NCBI RefSeq assembly: GCF_947507565.1
Contig: NC_089178.1
Location: 186,001 to 250,000, forward strand
DNA from: Oscarella lobularis
Taxonomy: Eukaryota > Porifera > Homoscleromorpha > Homosclerophorida > Oscarellidae
Reading direction: 5' to 3'
Length of the DNA stretch: 64,000 nt
Shown here piece by piece: positions 53,630 to 64,000 of the stretch. The position numbers and the translations under genes were made by a program. The notes below the pieces were generated by a model, which was given only the letters and a program-made list of their open reading frames with translations, was not told the origin of the DNA and ran no database searches. How positions within the stretch are numbered: position 1 is the stretch's first letter; every line of letters begins with the position of its first letter.

Positions 53630-53735
53630 ATCTAACGCGAATCTTTAAAGTGCGTCTTGCTGCAAGAGAGACTTTCGCGCGTTTGCAACTTTGTTTTGTG
53701 TTTGTTGAAGAAACGTAAATGTATTTATGAATACG
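53557..53735 (+). repeat. Rearranged duplicate of the TXNRD 3' end
   Basis: The segment 53560-53600 (GCGATCCGGAGAGGATCC..) matches the last TXNRD exon at 52470-52505 in direct orientation, with the Cys-Sec codons mutated (TTTCTCAGT). The next 75 bp (53605-53680) match 52520-52590 but inverted. Then 53690-53735 matches 52690-52780 in direct orientation. The SECIS core is missing from this copy. Confidence 0.75.
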
Positions 53736-53827
53736 GGACCTGAGTCTCTACTTGTAGAACGCGCTTCTTTCCACTATTTGTTCCAGCTGACGAGAACGAG
53801 CTCAAACTACTCTTCAAACTGCTTTCG

Positions 53828-56800
53828 ATGCCGTTATCCAAGCGACAGCATTCGTCTGGACGAGCATCAGGTGCGATCGAAGGTGTGGCGCCACGAAGAA
53901 AACCTGACCAACCCGTGTACAGCATCGAAGCGAGCGAAGGCGCCACCGCCGGCAGGCGAGACATCGCTGTTTACTCAGCTACTGGCCGAATCGTCCTTTC
54001 GGGTCTCGACTTCTCCGCAGCGACGCAACGAATTAGGTTCCCCGCAAGGAATTCATCACCAGACACGATCTTCTTTTTTTAGTCATCGATCAGGCCCTGT
54101 TTCGAAAACAACTTGGCTCGGCTCTTCAGCGTCATCGCGACTATCCTCAGGTGAAACTTAGAATTTAGTCAGCAAAAAATTCCTTCTTTACGTAATTTAT
54201 TAATTAATGCTATCGTCTTTCCAAGGTTGTCAATGAATTTGAAAGATGTGTCGAAAAGCATTTCGAAGATCAAGCAAAGTGCGTCTTACCTCGATAATAA
54301 ATTTTATAAAGGTCTGACTATTTGCTTCAGTTTTCAAAATTGTCTTCTTCCAACAGCCGTTCCACAAGAAAATAACGTGCAGTAAGAAATCGGATTGCAA
54401 TTGAAACAGAAATTCTTTTGAAAAGCGTTTTATTCCTTAGTGCAAGAATTGGCACGCAAGACAGTCTAGTACGAATACTCTTAGGAGTCGACGAACTTCA
54501 GGCAAGAACGACAGTTGCAATATAAGACTTTTCCTAAGAGCTTTGCGTAGCCTTCCATGTTGAAGATTTTGCTGGAGAAGCTGCTCGAATATTCTGACGC
54601 CGACCCGTACGCTATTGTATATGTATGACACATAATGATTATCATTATGGCTAGTGGAGGCTTAGACGTTCCCAAACTCGTGATTTCTCAAATGCAGTGG
54701 CTCGACACTGTCGTTCAAAGCAAAGTAGATCCCTCCCTCCTCTCTCTCCCCTCTCCCTGGACTTATATAACTGTCTACTCTCTGAAGGACTTGGCTGACA
54801 AATTGCTCGAAGTTCTTCCCGTTCTGTCGGCGAGCGTTCAGAAGGAATTGATTGTGGCTTTGCCGGAAGTATTGCCTGACAGCGAGCACCCTCAAGTCGT
54901 CGGTCAACTTCAGTGAGACGATAGCTATTCGGATCTTTTTTCTCTCTTCTCATTATTGATTCATAGGGAATTGCTTGCTGAGAATGCGGATCTCGCTGCT
55001 TCGATTATCGAAGCCATGACAAATCTCAACGTTTCGCAGGATTTGTTTGAAGAGGTACAGTAGTAGGGGGGGGGTTCAAAATTTGAGAATTCTTCTTGTG
55101 ACTCTTGTACAAGGTTCGATTATCCATTCTAAAGCGATTAAGATCGGCTCGATTGGAAGACCTTCCCGCTGCTGTGCGATTCATTCAACAGTCTGTCAGT
55201 CAAGGAGACGCAGTCGAAGTGACGTCAAAAAGAATTCAGACGAAAATAGAGAGAAATCTAAGTCCGAACCGATTTAGATCATTTCTGAATTGCGAGAAAA
55301 TTTGGATTTCGAATCGACGTTCTTTCCGCCAATCACGTCGACGCCAAGCACGTGCATTGCGTCTCAACAAAGAAATCCTAGGTTAATTAATTAATTAACT
55401 CAATAGAAATTTGAATCGTTTCTTTTTAATCTTCTACCGTTGCAGCGGCGAGAGAAACGCGAGCCAGAAGCTGTCACACGAATTGCAGATCGTCGAAACA
55501 CTTCGAGCCGGAATTCGCTTTCAGAAACCAGTCGCCGACGCTTGGCAAAAAGTAAATTTCAATTTCGACTATTTTTAATGTTTATATTGTTTTTTTCAGG
55601 CTATTGAAAATGTGACGACGTCTGACGATCACAAAGTCGGGGAGACGAGTCTTGGTTTTTCTTTGATTCGATTTTTTGTGGTTCGTCTTTTTTTTTCCAG
55701 GTTGTCGACATTTTCGTCTTCTTCATATTGCTCTCCGTCGCGAAACGTCGAAAGCCTCTCGAGACGCTGTTTCGAAGTAAAATCAAATCGGGTCTGTTCA
55801 CCGACGAGCTCTTGTCGCAAACTTTCGTCAGCCATTCTCACGTACATGAGAAAAAAAAACGAGATTTCGTTTTCCAAAAATTAAAGAGTTTTTGTTTTCA
55901 GATACTAAAGGAGTATCTTCCATCGATTCTTTCCCTTTCCGACATTCTTCTCCGCTCTCCCGATAACGTCGTGTCGTCGTTTGGACGAGCGCTTTATTCG
56001 AACGCGTTCACCGCGTTCGATTCCTACGGCAGACAGGCAATGATTCCCTCTCTTCTCCCTCACGCTTCGATAGCGTCTTCGTATAGGAGATCGTGGGTTC
56101 GTTAGTCGTTCATATTGGGAGTGGGCTTCCCTCTAGTATTGACGGCGCGCTCGACGTTCTGGGCAGTCTTGATGTTCAATCCATGCTTCCCTATGCCGTC
56201 TTTATAAAGGCAAGGAGATTACGTCAAGAGAGATGTTTATTATTAATCTTGTTGCTCTTTATATATAGAGCATTCTCGATTACATTCACGGTTTGACGTT
56301 GTCGCAGATTCGAAAATTGTTTACTGTTTTGAGCGCTTTGGCTTTTGAAAATTCAGACAATGTCGGTGCTATTCAGGCGAGAAAAACTGAGCACGCGCGC
56401 AGAAGATCGAAGACTTTACCTTCTGTAGGATGACGTTCACATATTTGTGAGAAAGCAGCTCTCCAGTAACAACGCAAAGTAAGAAGAAAGTCGGAGTGTC
56501 CTTATATATAGGGGAAAAAAAACGCGCAACTACAGATTCAAGAGGATAGGGGTTATTGGGGCAATTGCAGCTGTTCGAAGCCTGGCCAATAAACAGTCAG
56601 ACTATTAATAGGACAAGATTTACTATAACGGCAGCCTTTTTCTTCGCAGAAAAAATTGCAGACGTTTCGTTCTGACTCAGTCTCAAACTACGACAGACGG
56701 AGGAGACCCCGACGCAGCTCAGCAGGTTAGACGATATGGTCGTGTGAATCGAAAGCGTTGGAGGGACTCTCATACGTCCAGGTTACCCATCTGTTGGAAT

Positions 56801-59800
56801 TGGTGAGAAAGTGCAGTGCTAGCTGTCCCGAAGTCGCTGCCTTGTTCTACGACGAACTAGCGACGGTCACGCAACGGCAGCGGGGTCTCGATCCGAGAAT
56901 TCGGGAGTGGATTTGCGATACGGTCGTCTCCGACTTTCAGGACATCTTCGTCGCCGACGACTCGGAAGGGGAAACCGCGCCAAGGTCAGTCAGGGGAGCA
57001 AGGATAGCAAAGGACACTGAATGACGTTGTAGCATCAGCGGTTCTTTATCTCTTCACTGGACATACGGTCTCGATACGGTCGAGGAAGGCGAAGGTGTCG
57101 CTGTTAAGATCGTGCCTCTGCTCTTGGACGAAAAGCACAAGTTGCTACCTATACGAAGAAATGTCGTTTTTGTTGCACTAGCTCAGTTCTTAGGTGTTCG
57201 AGTGCGGCGAAGATAATTCGTCTTGCTCCTCATTTTCGTTTGCTGCGAGTGTGCGAACAGCTTCAACACGAGGGCTCCTTGGATGGCATCGATGCTCTGC
57301 TCGGTAAAATGCTAATTTGTTCTTTCTTATCTATACGAAAGTCGTCTTTGTCAGGTTGTCCTATGATTCTGTGCAAAGACGACGTGCTTGGTTCTTTCGA
57401 CACCTTGACCATAGCTCAAAAAGAAATCGTTTGCAGTTCCTTGCTTTACGCAATCAATTGGTGCAGAGAGGTACCTCAGTGTACTTTCTATTATCGTACA
57501 CGTACCTCTTCATGTGAGCTACTCTAGGTCGTTAGTGCATTCTGTACGCAAGACGAAATTGAAATGAAGGGCAAAGTCATTGCGCGTCTAAAGACGATTA
57601 CCGAATTGGAAGCGGCTCTGGCCAAGTGCATGGCAGCAACGCCCTCCTTTGTGCCGCCATCTGCTCATTTCGACGTGGAACAAGATGACAGTGATTTAGT
57701 GCAACCAAAGAAATCCGGAACAGGCAAAGGGTGAGGGAGCAGTGGTTTCAAGACTTCGCAACTATCGATAATTTCCTAGAAAAGGAAAGAAGAAAAATCA
57801 AGAGAAGAACACCAGTCTTGACGGAGATAAGGTTTGACGTACGTAAACTTTTAAGCGACCGCGCACGACACTTTAGTCTAGGATGCAACAGACGAAGTCT
57901 CCCTTGCAGAAACGAGCTCGATGCCTCTGCACCGGCTAAAGCCCAAGCCTTACTTCAGGTGAGAATCTTTCAGAACATCCCTCGTGGATATGTAGTCGGA
58001 TGCTCTTTCGCACAGAGAATTAGATCTCGACGTTTGCCGAATTCTTCTCTTTGATGCCATCACGAAAAAGATAGTGGATTCGGAAAGTCACACGAAAGTA
58101 CGATGCATCAGGGCGAAATGAAGTCTGCAGCAAACGAACAGATCATATATATATAGGCTGTTCAGATGATTCATCTGGAACCTTCTGAATTACACTTCAT
58201 TCTCATCGATCTCTATCAGAAACTCGTCTACAAACTGGGACGAAGCGCTGGAAGATCTTTCCCTAGCAAAGTAAGGCAATGATCGTTTTCGTAAGGCTTT
58301 AAAATTGCAGTAGTAGCCCATCTGAGATCTCATCTCGTTTGTCGCGTAGATTAAGAAAGACTCCGGTGTCGGCTTTTCCCGTTTGTCTATGTTGGAGCCA
58401 AAAGAAGTGACCGCTTTAATGGTCGAAATTCTCCCAGCTTTTTGTTTCCACGCTGAAAAGATGAAGGCGTTTTTTGACGTGTGTAAAAAACTTTTCCCCG
58501 ATTTCGCCGACTTGTTTTCTAGACCTTGATGGAGGAGAACGACGGAATAGTGGACGTCGCGTGCAAAGATGACCAGTATGCACTCACGAGTTCGTGCTTT
58601 CAACTTCTATTCGACATTTTGGGCGTTCTTTTCGCGTGGTAATTTCGTGCATTCTCATAAGGAAGCTTCGCGTTTTATTCTCTTTTCTCGAGGCCTGGAT
58701 TTGGTTCCAAGTCGTGGCGCGACTTATTCAAGCAGGCTTTAGCTGCTTTGACAAAGACTAAAGACGGTGATCTCAGGAGTTTGTCTGTTCAGGAGCTGAC
58801 AGGGTTTCTGCATAAATCTGCAGCAAGGCTTCCTTAATTAATTTCGTTTCTTCTTTAGTTCTGTTTGCCAATATTTGGAAACTTTTAGTCAATGCGTTCC
58901 CAAGCTATCTGTCGCTGTTTCTCTCACAGTTTTAATCGAATCTGTTGTGGAACAGAGTCAAATTCCCTCTCTAGAGCCTGTCATAAGTAAGCAGACGAGG
59001 CGATAAACAATTATTGATAAACAGCTGAACGTGTGTCAGGCGTGCTATCTGGAACGTTTTTGAAGCAGCGGTGGACCGAGCTGGAAAACGACAAGTCGAA
59101 TAAAATAAACGAGATGATTCAGCCGCTTGTGAGGTGGGTAAAGATCTCGCTGATCTTGTAACGCGTCTACACTGTCGTTTTTGTAGATGTCATTTGCATT
59201 TTGCCGAAAATTCCGTCGAATTGATTGAAACAATTGCGAAGGATGCCTTTGGCGAATTGGTGGAAGAAGGGGCTCTATCATCAAAGTTGTACCCCACACT
59301 AAGAAGGTACAGTATACATACTGTGTTCTTTCTCGAACCGTGACAGCCTTACGATCCTGCAGAATTTCGGCTCCTGTTTATCACCGGTTGATGTTTGAGG
59401 AATTAGCAAGAATGGTTGTCACCGTTGCATCAGTGAAACAAACTTCCTCGTCAGACGTAAGAAGAGAAAAGTGCTTACCATGCAATGATTGACGAATTCA
59501 ATACGCTAAGGTGAAACGAGAGAGGCTCACAGCATTAGGTCCTATTGTGCGTGCCTTCCAACTTCTCATTCAACTAGTAAAGGTCAGATGCAGTATAAAG
59601 TCTGATAGGTAGCAAATTTCTAATTTAGACCTTCGATTCAAGACCGATATTGGTTTCTGCCCTCAAATTCGGAAGAATGTTTGTCGACAATTTTCTCCGT
59701 CATGCTATGCCAATAGTGGAGTCTCTATTTAGAACTGATAAGGTACTTCTAATTAAATAAGTAGTGTACTGTTGTGAATTTCCGAGACGCTGTCGTCCAG

Positions 59801-60363
59801 GACGAGATTCATGTTTTGCTGAGGAGTCTGCAACAAAGCACCCGGTCGCTTCAACACTTCTGCAGTCATTCCAAAATGTCGCGAAGCATTACAATAGTGA
59901 ACTACGTTCCTATGCTGAAGAGGAGCCTCGAGGCCTTTGTTTATAGAGTCAAGGTGAACTCGTGAAAAGTGCCTAGGTAACCTCTAAATTTTTGTGTTTC
60001 AAAATCTTTAGGCTTTGCTTGCCATACACAATTGCCAGGATGCGTTTTGGATAGGAAATCTAAAAAACCGAGATTTAAAAGTTGAGCCCGGTGATTGCGT
60101 TCGTAGCGACGGCACCAATCTCGTTTCTCTAGGGAGACGAAGTCCTGTCTCAAGCATCAGTGCGAATGTCTATGTCAATGGCTCTGTCTGGACAGACGGA
60201 ACAAGATCAGGTTGCTAATGACGACGGCGAGTCATATGGTGACGACGACAACGAAGATGTTGCGGAAAAGGTCTAATAGCATAAGCGAGTTCCTATTTTA
60301 TGAATGCGTTTGTAGGAATCTGATATTGAAGAGCAAGGTCATGACTCCGACCCAGACGTCTAG
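53828..60363 (+). CDS. FANCD2: FANCD2, Fanconi anemia DNA-crosslink repair protein
   Basis: Partner of FANCI; monoubiquitinated clamp in crosslink repair (family knowledge). Start MPLSKRQHSSGRAS (53828). Then VIDQALFRKQLGSALQRH, GLDVPKLVISQMQWLDTVV (54660-54715), VALPEVLPDSEHPQVVGQL, RLEDLPAAVRFIQQSVSQGD (about 55152-55210), SDILLRSPDNVVSSFGRALY (about 55936-55995) and YAVFIK|SILDYIHG around a GC-AG intron at 56211-56269; the Lys here aligns with the ubiquitinated Lys561 of human FANCD2. Later LRVCEQLQHEGSLDGIDALL (57240-57300), FDSRPILVSALKFGRMFVDN (about 59632-59695), YVPMLKRSLEAFVYRVK and NCQDAFWIGNLKNRDLK (60033-60080), close to human. The C-terminal tail is acidic. More than 25 short introns. 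Confidence 0.95.
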
Positions 60364-60669
60364 CTACATTACTAGCTACATTTAGATTTAGTAGCACGAG
60401 GATCTAATCAAGAGAGTGAGTGTTTATCGGTAGATATCCGGGCGTGTTAGCGACCGCGTGGCACGAACGAAAAGCGCTTCAACGCCGCCATGAACTGGGT
60501 GGGAGGCGCAAGGTTTGTACAAGAGAATCCGCAACGCTCATAGTCGACAATGGCTCTCACAGAAACCGCATTCGAACGAAAGACAAGAAGCAACAGCGAG
60601 TAGAAAACACGGACTCGGACTTTCTTCCGTAAAGCTCCATTCGTTTCTCTTTTCGAGGACTTCTTCGAA
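60364..60669. other. FANCD2 - orphan gene spacer
   Basis: 306 bp with no gene recognised; should hold the FANCD2 3' UTR and the promoter/5' UTR of the next gene. Short ORFs here have no recognisable similarity. Confidence 0.5.
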
Positions 60670-62428
60670 ATGCGACGTCAATCGAAGAGACGCGACGCCT
60701 TTCGACAGCCTTATTCGCCCGGAAAAAAGGCCGAAAAGCGGCCAATCTGCCAAGACCTTCTCATCCTCCAAGCAATCAACGAAACGACGGCTGCCGAGCC
60801 GCCGATGAGAGAAAACCCCGTTCGACAGCCCAATCGAGTCGATCTAAGCGGTCGCGACCACTCCTTTCTCCCCCCGAAACGAAGACCGAAAAAGCCGCCC
60901 GAACCTTCGACGCGACATCTCGAATTTCTTCCCAACGTCTCTCCCGATTCGATTCGCGTTCCGTCTCGCCTCGAGCTCGACGAAGCGGCGGCGGCGGCGA
61001 CGGCGTCGTCCGTCGTCGCAACGCCGCGTCATTTCAATCCGAATGCGACGCGATTCGTTCGAAACTCGGGGGAATTCAGTTCGACGAGCGTCGAAGAGCC
61101 GCTCCCAAGGCAGATGCGCCAGGTATAGATACTGATAAAGAGCTCCCTCTCTACACGTCGCGATTCAGGATCGTCGGTCTCGTCCTGGTCCACTTTATGC
61201 CGATACGGACGATGAAAAAATGACGCCGTTTGTTGATAACCTGTTCGGTAGAAAACCGAACGTAAGCCGGCCGGCACCTTAGGCACGAGATTGCGTACGG
61301 TTTTTTTTTTCTCACTGCAGTTTGTTCCTCCACCTCCGCCGCTCGGTTTCAAGTCTAGATTTCGCACTAATGTCAAGTCTCTAGGCCACGAGACGCGGTG
61401 AGTCCTGCTGTTATGTTCTACATTTCTTAGCTAATGTTTGGCCTGCATGGACAGCAGTGTTGTTCCTGATCAGGACGAGCTGCTTGCCAATGAGACAGAG
61501 TCTCCTCTAATTCGTTCTGGCAATGATGATGAGGATGATGATTGCCGGCTTAGCCGTCACACTCCCAGTGAAAATCAATTGACTTCAGCCAAGCCACTTT
61601 CTGCCTTCGAGAAGATGCTTCAGAAGATGAACGGGCCCCAAAGAGACGGCGAAAATTCTCAGCGGCGTCCGGCAAGTAACGATTGGAGTTGGAGAAACTT
61701 CGTAAATGGAAACGAGATGCTGAGAAACAAGAAAGCGTTTGAATTAGCCGAGGAAGCTCTGGAGGAAGTAGAGCCAACCTCTTTAAGATGTCTCCCTTAC
61801 GAGCCATGTCGTTCTAGGTGATGAATCTCAGCCATTGTGGCGACAAAGACGACGAAGAAAATAAGGATGATGAGTCTCCCTTGTCTGAGGATGACTTAGA
61901 GTCAGTGTCTGGTAAGCTTCATAGTAGTCGATCCAGTGCGTCCATCGTCTCGCAAGAAGCCGGTTCAGTCGACGTGTCTGCACCGCTCAGAAGCATTTCA
62001 ACGGAAGACGTGACGCAAAAGGTTCGAGGCGCATGTTAAACGGAGGGTATAATGTGAACGGGCTTTTTCGCGGTTGCAGTTCAAGGATGCCGAAATCCAG
62101 TGCTGCAAAGCAATTACTCATTCCGTGGCAACGCAGACGGAAAGCGAAGACTTGATTCCATCGACGGGCTCCGTTCGCGAGACAACGGAGCAGTGCGTCC
62201 CAATGGCACACGGAGCAATCGATGCCGACGTTGAACACGTGGAAATGACGGCCACGTTATCGCGAATTATTCGAACTCGGGAGGGCCTAGTGCGGGAAAC
62301 AGTCATCAGGCAACTGCTAAGAAAGTAGGCCATGGAAGTGAGACTCTCGGCTGACTGATTTTTTTCCTCTTCCTCTAGCTCATCTTCGGATCGACAACAG
62401 GATACGAAAGACGTAAGCTGTATTTAGC
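60670..62428 (+). CDS. Orphan disordered protein with LC8-type TQT motif
   Basis: Not recognised. Start MRRQSKRRDAFRQPYSPGKK; Arg/Pro-rich first exon with DHSFLPPKRRPKKPPEPS. Later exons: DRRSRPGPLYADTDDEKMTP, FVPPPPPLGFKSRFRTNVKS, VVPDQDELLANETESPLI, PLSAFEKMLQKMNGPQ and DWSWRNFVNGNEMLRNKKAF. An intron at about 61769-61818 joins ALEE to VMNLSHCGDKDDEENKDD, and a later exon carries ITHSVATQTESEDL. VATQTE matches the TQT motif bound by dynein light chain LC8. Then a helical stretch, ATLSRIIRTREGLVRETVIR. Low complexity, acidic and basic patches, no domain. Inference: cytoskeletal or centrosomal scaffold. Six or so exons join in frame, so the gene model is sound even if its function is unknown. 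Confidence 0.65.
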
Positions 62429-62603
62429 AAACAATCACCCTCCCTTCCCTCCCCCCCTCCCGTGCCAACCTCTCCTCCCAATCCAAAAAGTGCAAATATT
62501 CGCACACGTCAATTCCTATCCTCCCTATTTATTCACTAAAAGCTATAACCCAAAAATCCCCCAAAAAAAAGAAGCAGACAACGTTTGAGTCGTTGAACGA
62601 GAC
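62429..62603. other. Convergent 3' spacer with pyrimidine-rich tract
   Basis: Separates the orphan gene stop (62428) from the laminin stop (62604). Holds a C/T-rich stretch (62438-62480) and an A-rich run near 62560. No ORF of interest. Confidence 0.6.
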
Positions 62604-64000
62604 CTACGTGCTACACGTGGAGTGGAAGAGAGCCTTGCGTTCAATATCGGCCAAGAGAGCGTCGATTTCGTTTTCATACTCTCCCGTCTGGCTCTCCAAC
62701 TTCTCGATCTCTTCGTCGTTCTTCTTCACGGACTTTTCGAATTCTGGCAGCAAGAAGGCGTCGTTGATAAACATCTCAACGTTCTTTTCTACGGCGACTC
62801 TGACATACCTTTTATTTCGTTTGCCTTGTCAGTAACTCTTTTGAGCGTCTCGTCGGCATCCTTCTTCAACTCGGCAGCGTCAGCAGATTTCTTTCTCAAG
62901 TTCTCAATAGCCCGATCGAGGCTCTCACGAAATCGTGCAAGTTCATCTTCTAAGTCATGTAAATCCTAGACCAACTCATCTTCCTCGACTGATTTAACAG
63001 AGATTCGTCATTTTCTTACCTCAGAGGTGGCTCTTATTTGCTGCCTGGCACTCGAAGCCTCTTTCTCCGCCGAGGCCAGATTCTGCTCGTTCGCGTCCGC
63101 CTGAGCAGTGGCCGCTGCTATTTCATTCTCGGTGGTGTTTGCGTCGGTCCATGCCTTTTGCATTGCGGCGTTGAGTGCGACCAAGTTGGCTTCAGCGCTG
63201 GCTATTTCACCGTCGGCTCTCGTCTTTATCGCTTCAGCGCGTTTAAGGAAAGTTGATGAGGTGTTCTGATGGCCTTTGGCTGTAGCCAGTTGAGCTTCCA
63301 CTTCTTTGGCTTTTGCCAAGAGCTCCTCAGCGTTTCGACTATAAAAAGTGTGATATACAACTAAGTGCGCAATATATCCGTTATCTTACTTCGCTTCTTC
63401 GGCTCGACTTCGAGCGCGACTGATGTTTTCCAATTCTTCCGTCCAAGTTTCGAGATTCGCTATGTTCATTTTGATGAGTTGAATGGTTGCGTTGATCTTG
63501 GTAATCACATTCTGGAATTCTTCTCGGCTCACGTGTTCCAAACCTGAAATGTCGCCAATCGCACGCCTGATGTCAGAAAGAACTTTCGATTCTCTATCCC
63601 AAAAACTTGACATTTTATTGAGCACTTTGGTGGCATTTTGGCTGATTTCGCTAGCAACTTTTTGAGAACTTACACCTCGACTTTGCGCATCAGCAGCAAT
63701 TTCATCCGCTCTCCTAATATCGTCAGACGCTATAGACAACTCGCCCATTATCTGGGACAATAGAAGAAGCGTCTCATTAGCAAACGTTTTTGCCATGTCG
63801 GCGCGCTGCTGAGCCAGCATGGTTGCATTTGCAGCGCCTGAGCAAGTGGGTCCTCCACCACAGTAACCACAATTCACTCCACCGCAAGGATCACAAGAAG
63901 ACGAACTCAAAGGCTTTCCGCAAAGATCACGCTCTGCTTCACGGACTATTCGATCGTAGTCCTCCAACGTCATTTCAGCTTCAGAAAGCCGTCTGTTATT
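62604..64000 (-). CDS. Laminin beta-like chain, C-terminal coiled coil (5' part outside window)
   Basis: Basement-membrane laminin subunit, coiled-coil region. From the right edge: TLEDYDRIVREAERDLCGKP, then the Cys/Gly-rich loop CDPCGGVNCGYCGGGPTC (63840-63895), like the beta knob of laminin beta chains (..CGGPGCGGL..). Then heptad-rich helices with many Asn-x-Ser/Thr sites (KTFANETLLLLSQIMGELS; WTEELENISRARSRAEEAK; EVEAQLATAKGHQNTSSTFL) across five exons. The chain ends LADIERKALFHSTCST: a cysteine two residues from the end, matching the beta-gamma disulfide of laminins (vertebrate beta ends YSTCL). The knob identifies it as beta rather than gamma. Laminin LE, LF and LN domains would lie to the right of the window. 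Confidence 0.87.

Noticed and set aside
61769..61822. Stop codon in the orphan gene at about 61821 as the true end
   Set aside because: An intron of about 50 bp (GTAGAG...TTCTAG), typical for this genome, removes it and continues the acidic frame.

Overview
The window is nuclear DNA of a compact animal genome. Nearly every gene is split by short introns (about 45-90 bp, mostly GT-AG, a few GC-AG). Genes lie tens to hundreds of bases apart and alternate in strand. The gene set (ADAM protease, laminin beta, POGLUT1, WNK, EZH, a SOCS-box protein, TPRA1, muskelin, FANCD2) is metazoan. Compactness plus a laminin and very short introns suggest a sponge, perhaps a homoscleromorph; that taxonomic guess is inference. 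No tRNA, rRNA, bacterial or viral gene was recognised.

Layout: ADAM metalloprotease (-, runs off the left edge); NSUN5 rRNA methyltransferase (+); WNK kinase (-); an intronless SOCS-box pseudokinase (+); EZH polycomb methyltransferase (-); a USP30-like deubiquitinase (-); muskelin (+); a truncated duplicate of a small gene; a CYB5R1-like cytochrome b5 reductase (+) whose one giant intron (22021-28930) is filled with satellite DNA; an unknown membrane protein (-); the complete small gene (-); a gene-poor stretch (31.1-32.5 kb); an SMP-30/gluconolactonase-like enzyme (-); POGLUT1 (+); APC7 (+); MCM2 (-); TPRA1 (+); an orphan GPI-anchored-like secreted protein (-); CFAP20DC (+); PUS7 (-); a selenoprotein thioredoxin-glutathione reductase (+) with a recognisable SECIS; a diverged relative of the small gene (-); FANCD2 (+); an orphan disordered protein (+); and the C-terminal end of a laminin beta chain (-, runs off the right edge).

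Most genes are unrelated housekeeping genes rather than a pathway cluster. Their arrangement is notable: seven divergent pairs have start codons 43-470 bp apart and must share promoters, and several convergent pairs have stop codons 9-130 bp apart. The most unusual items are the SOCS-box pseudokinase, the satellite-filled CYB5R intron, the TXNRD 3' end with its Sec tail, SECIS and a rearranged duplicate nearby, and the duplicated small-gene family flanking the satellite locus. A few coding frames are broken by one- or two-base indels (CYB5R, TPRA1, APC7); residual assembly error or real lesions are both possible.
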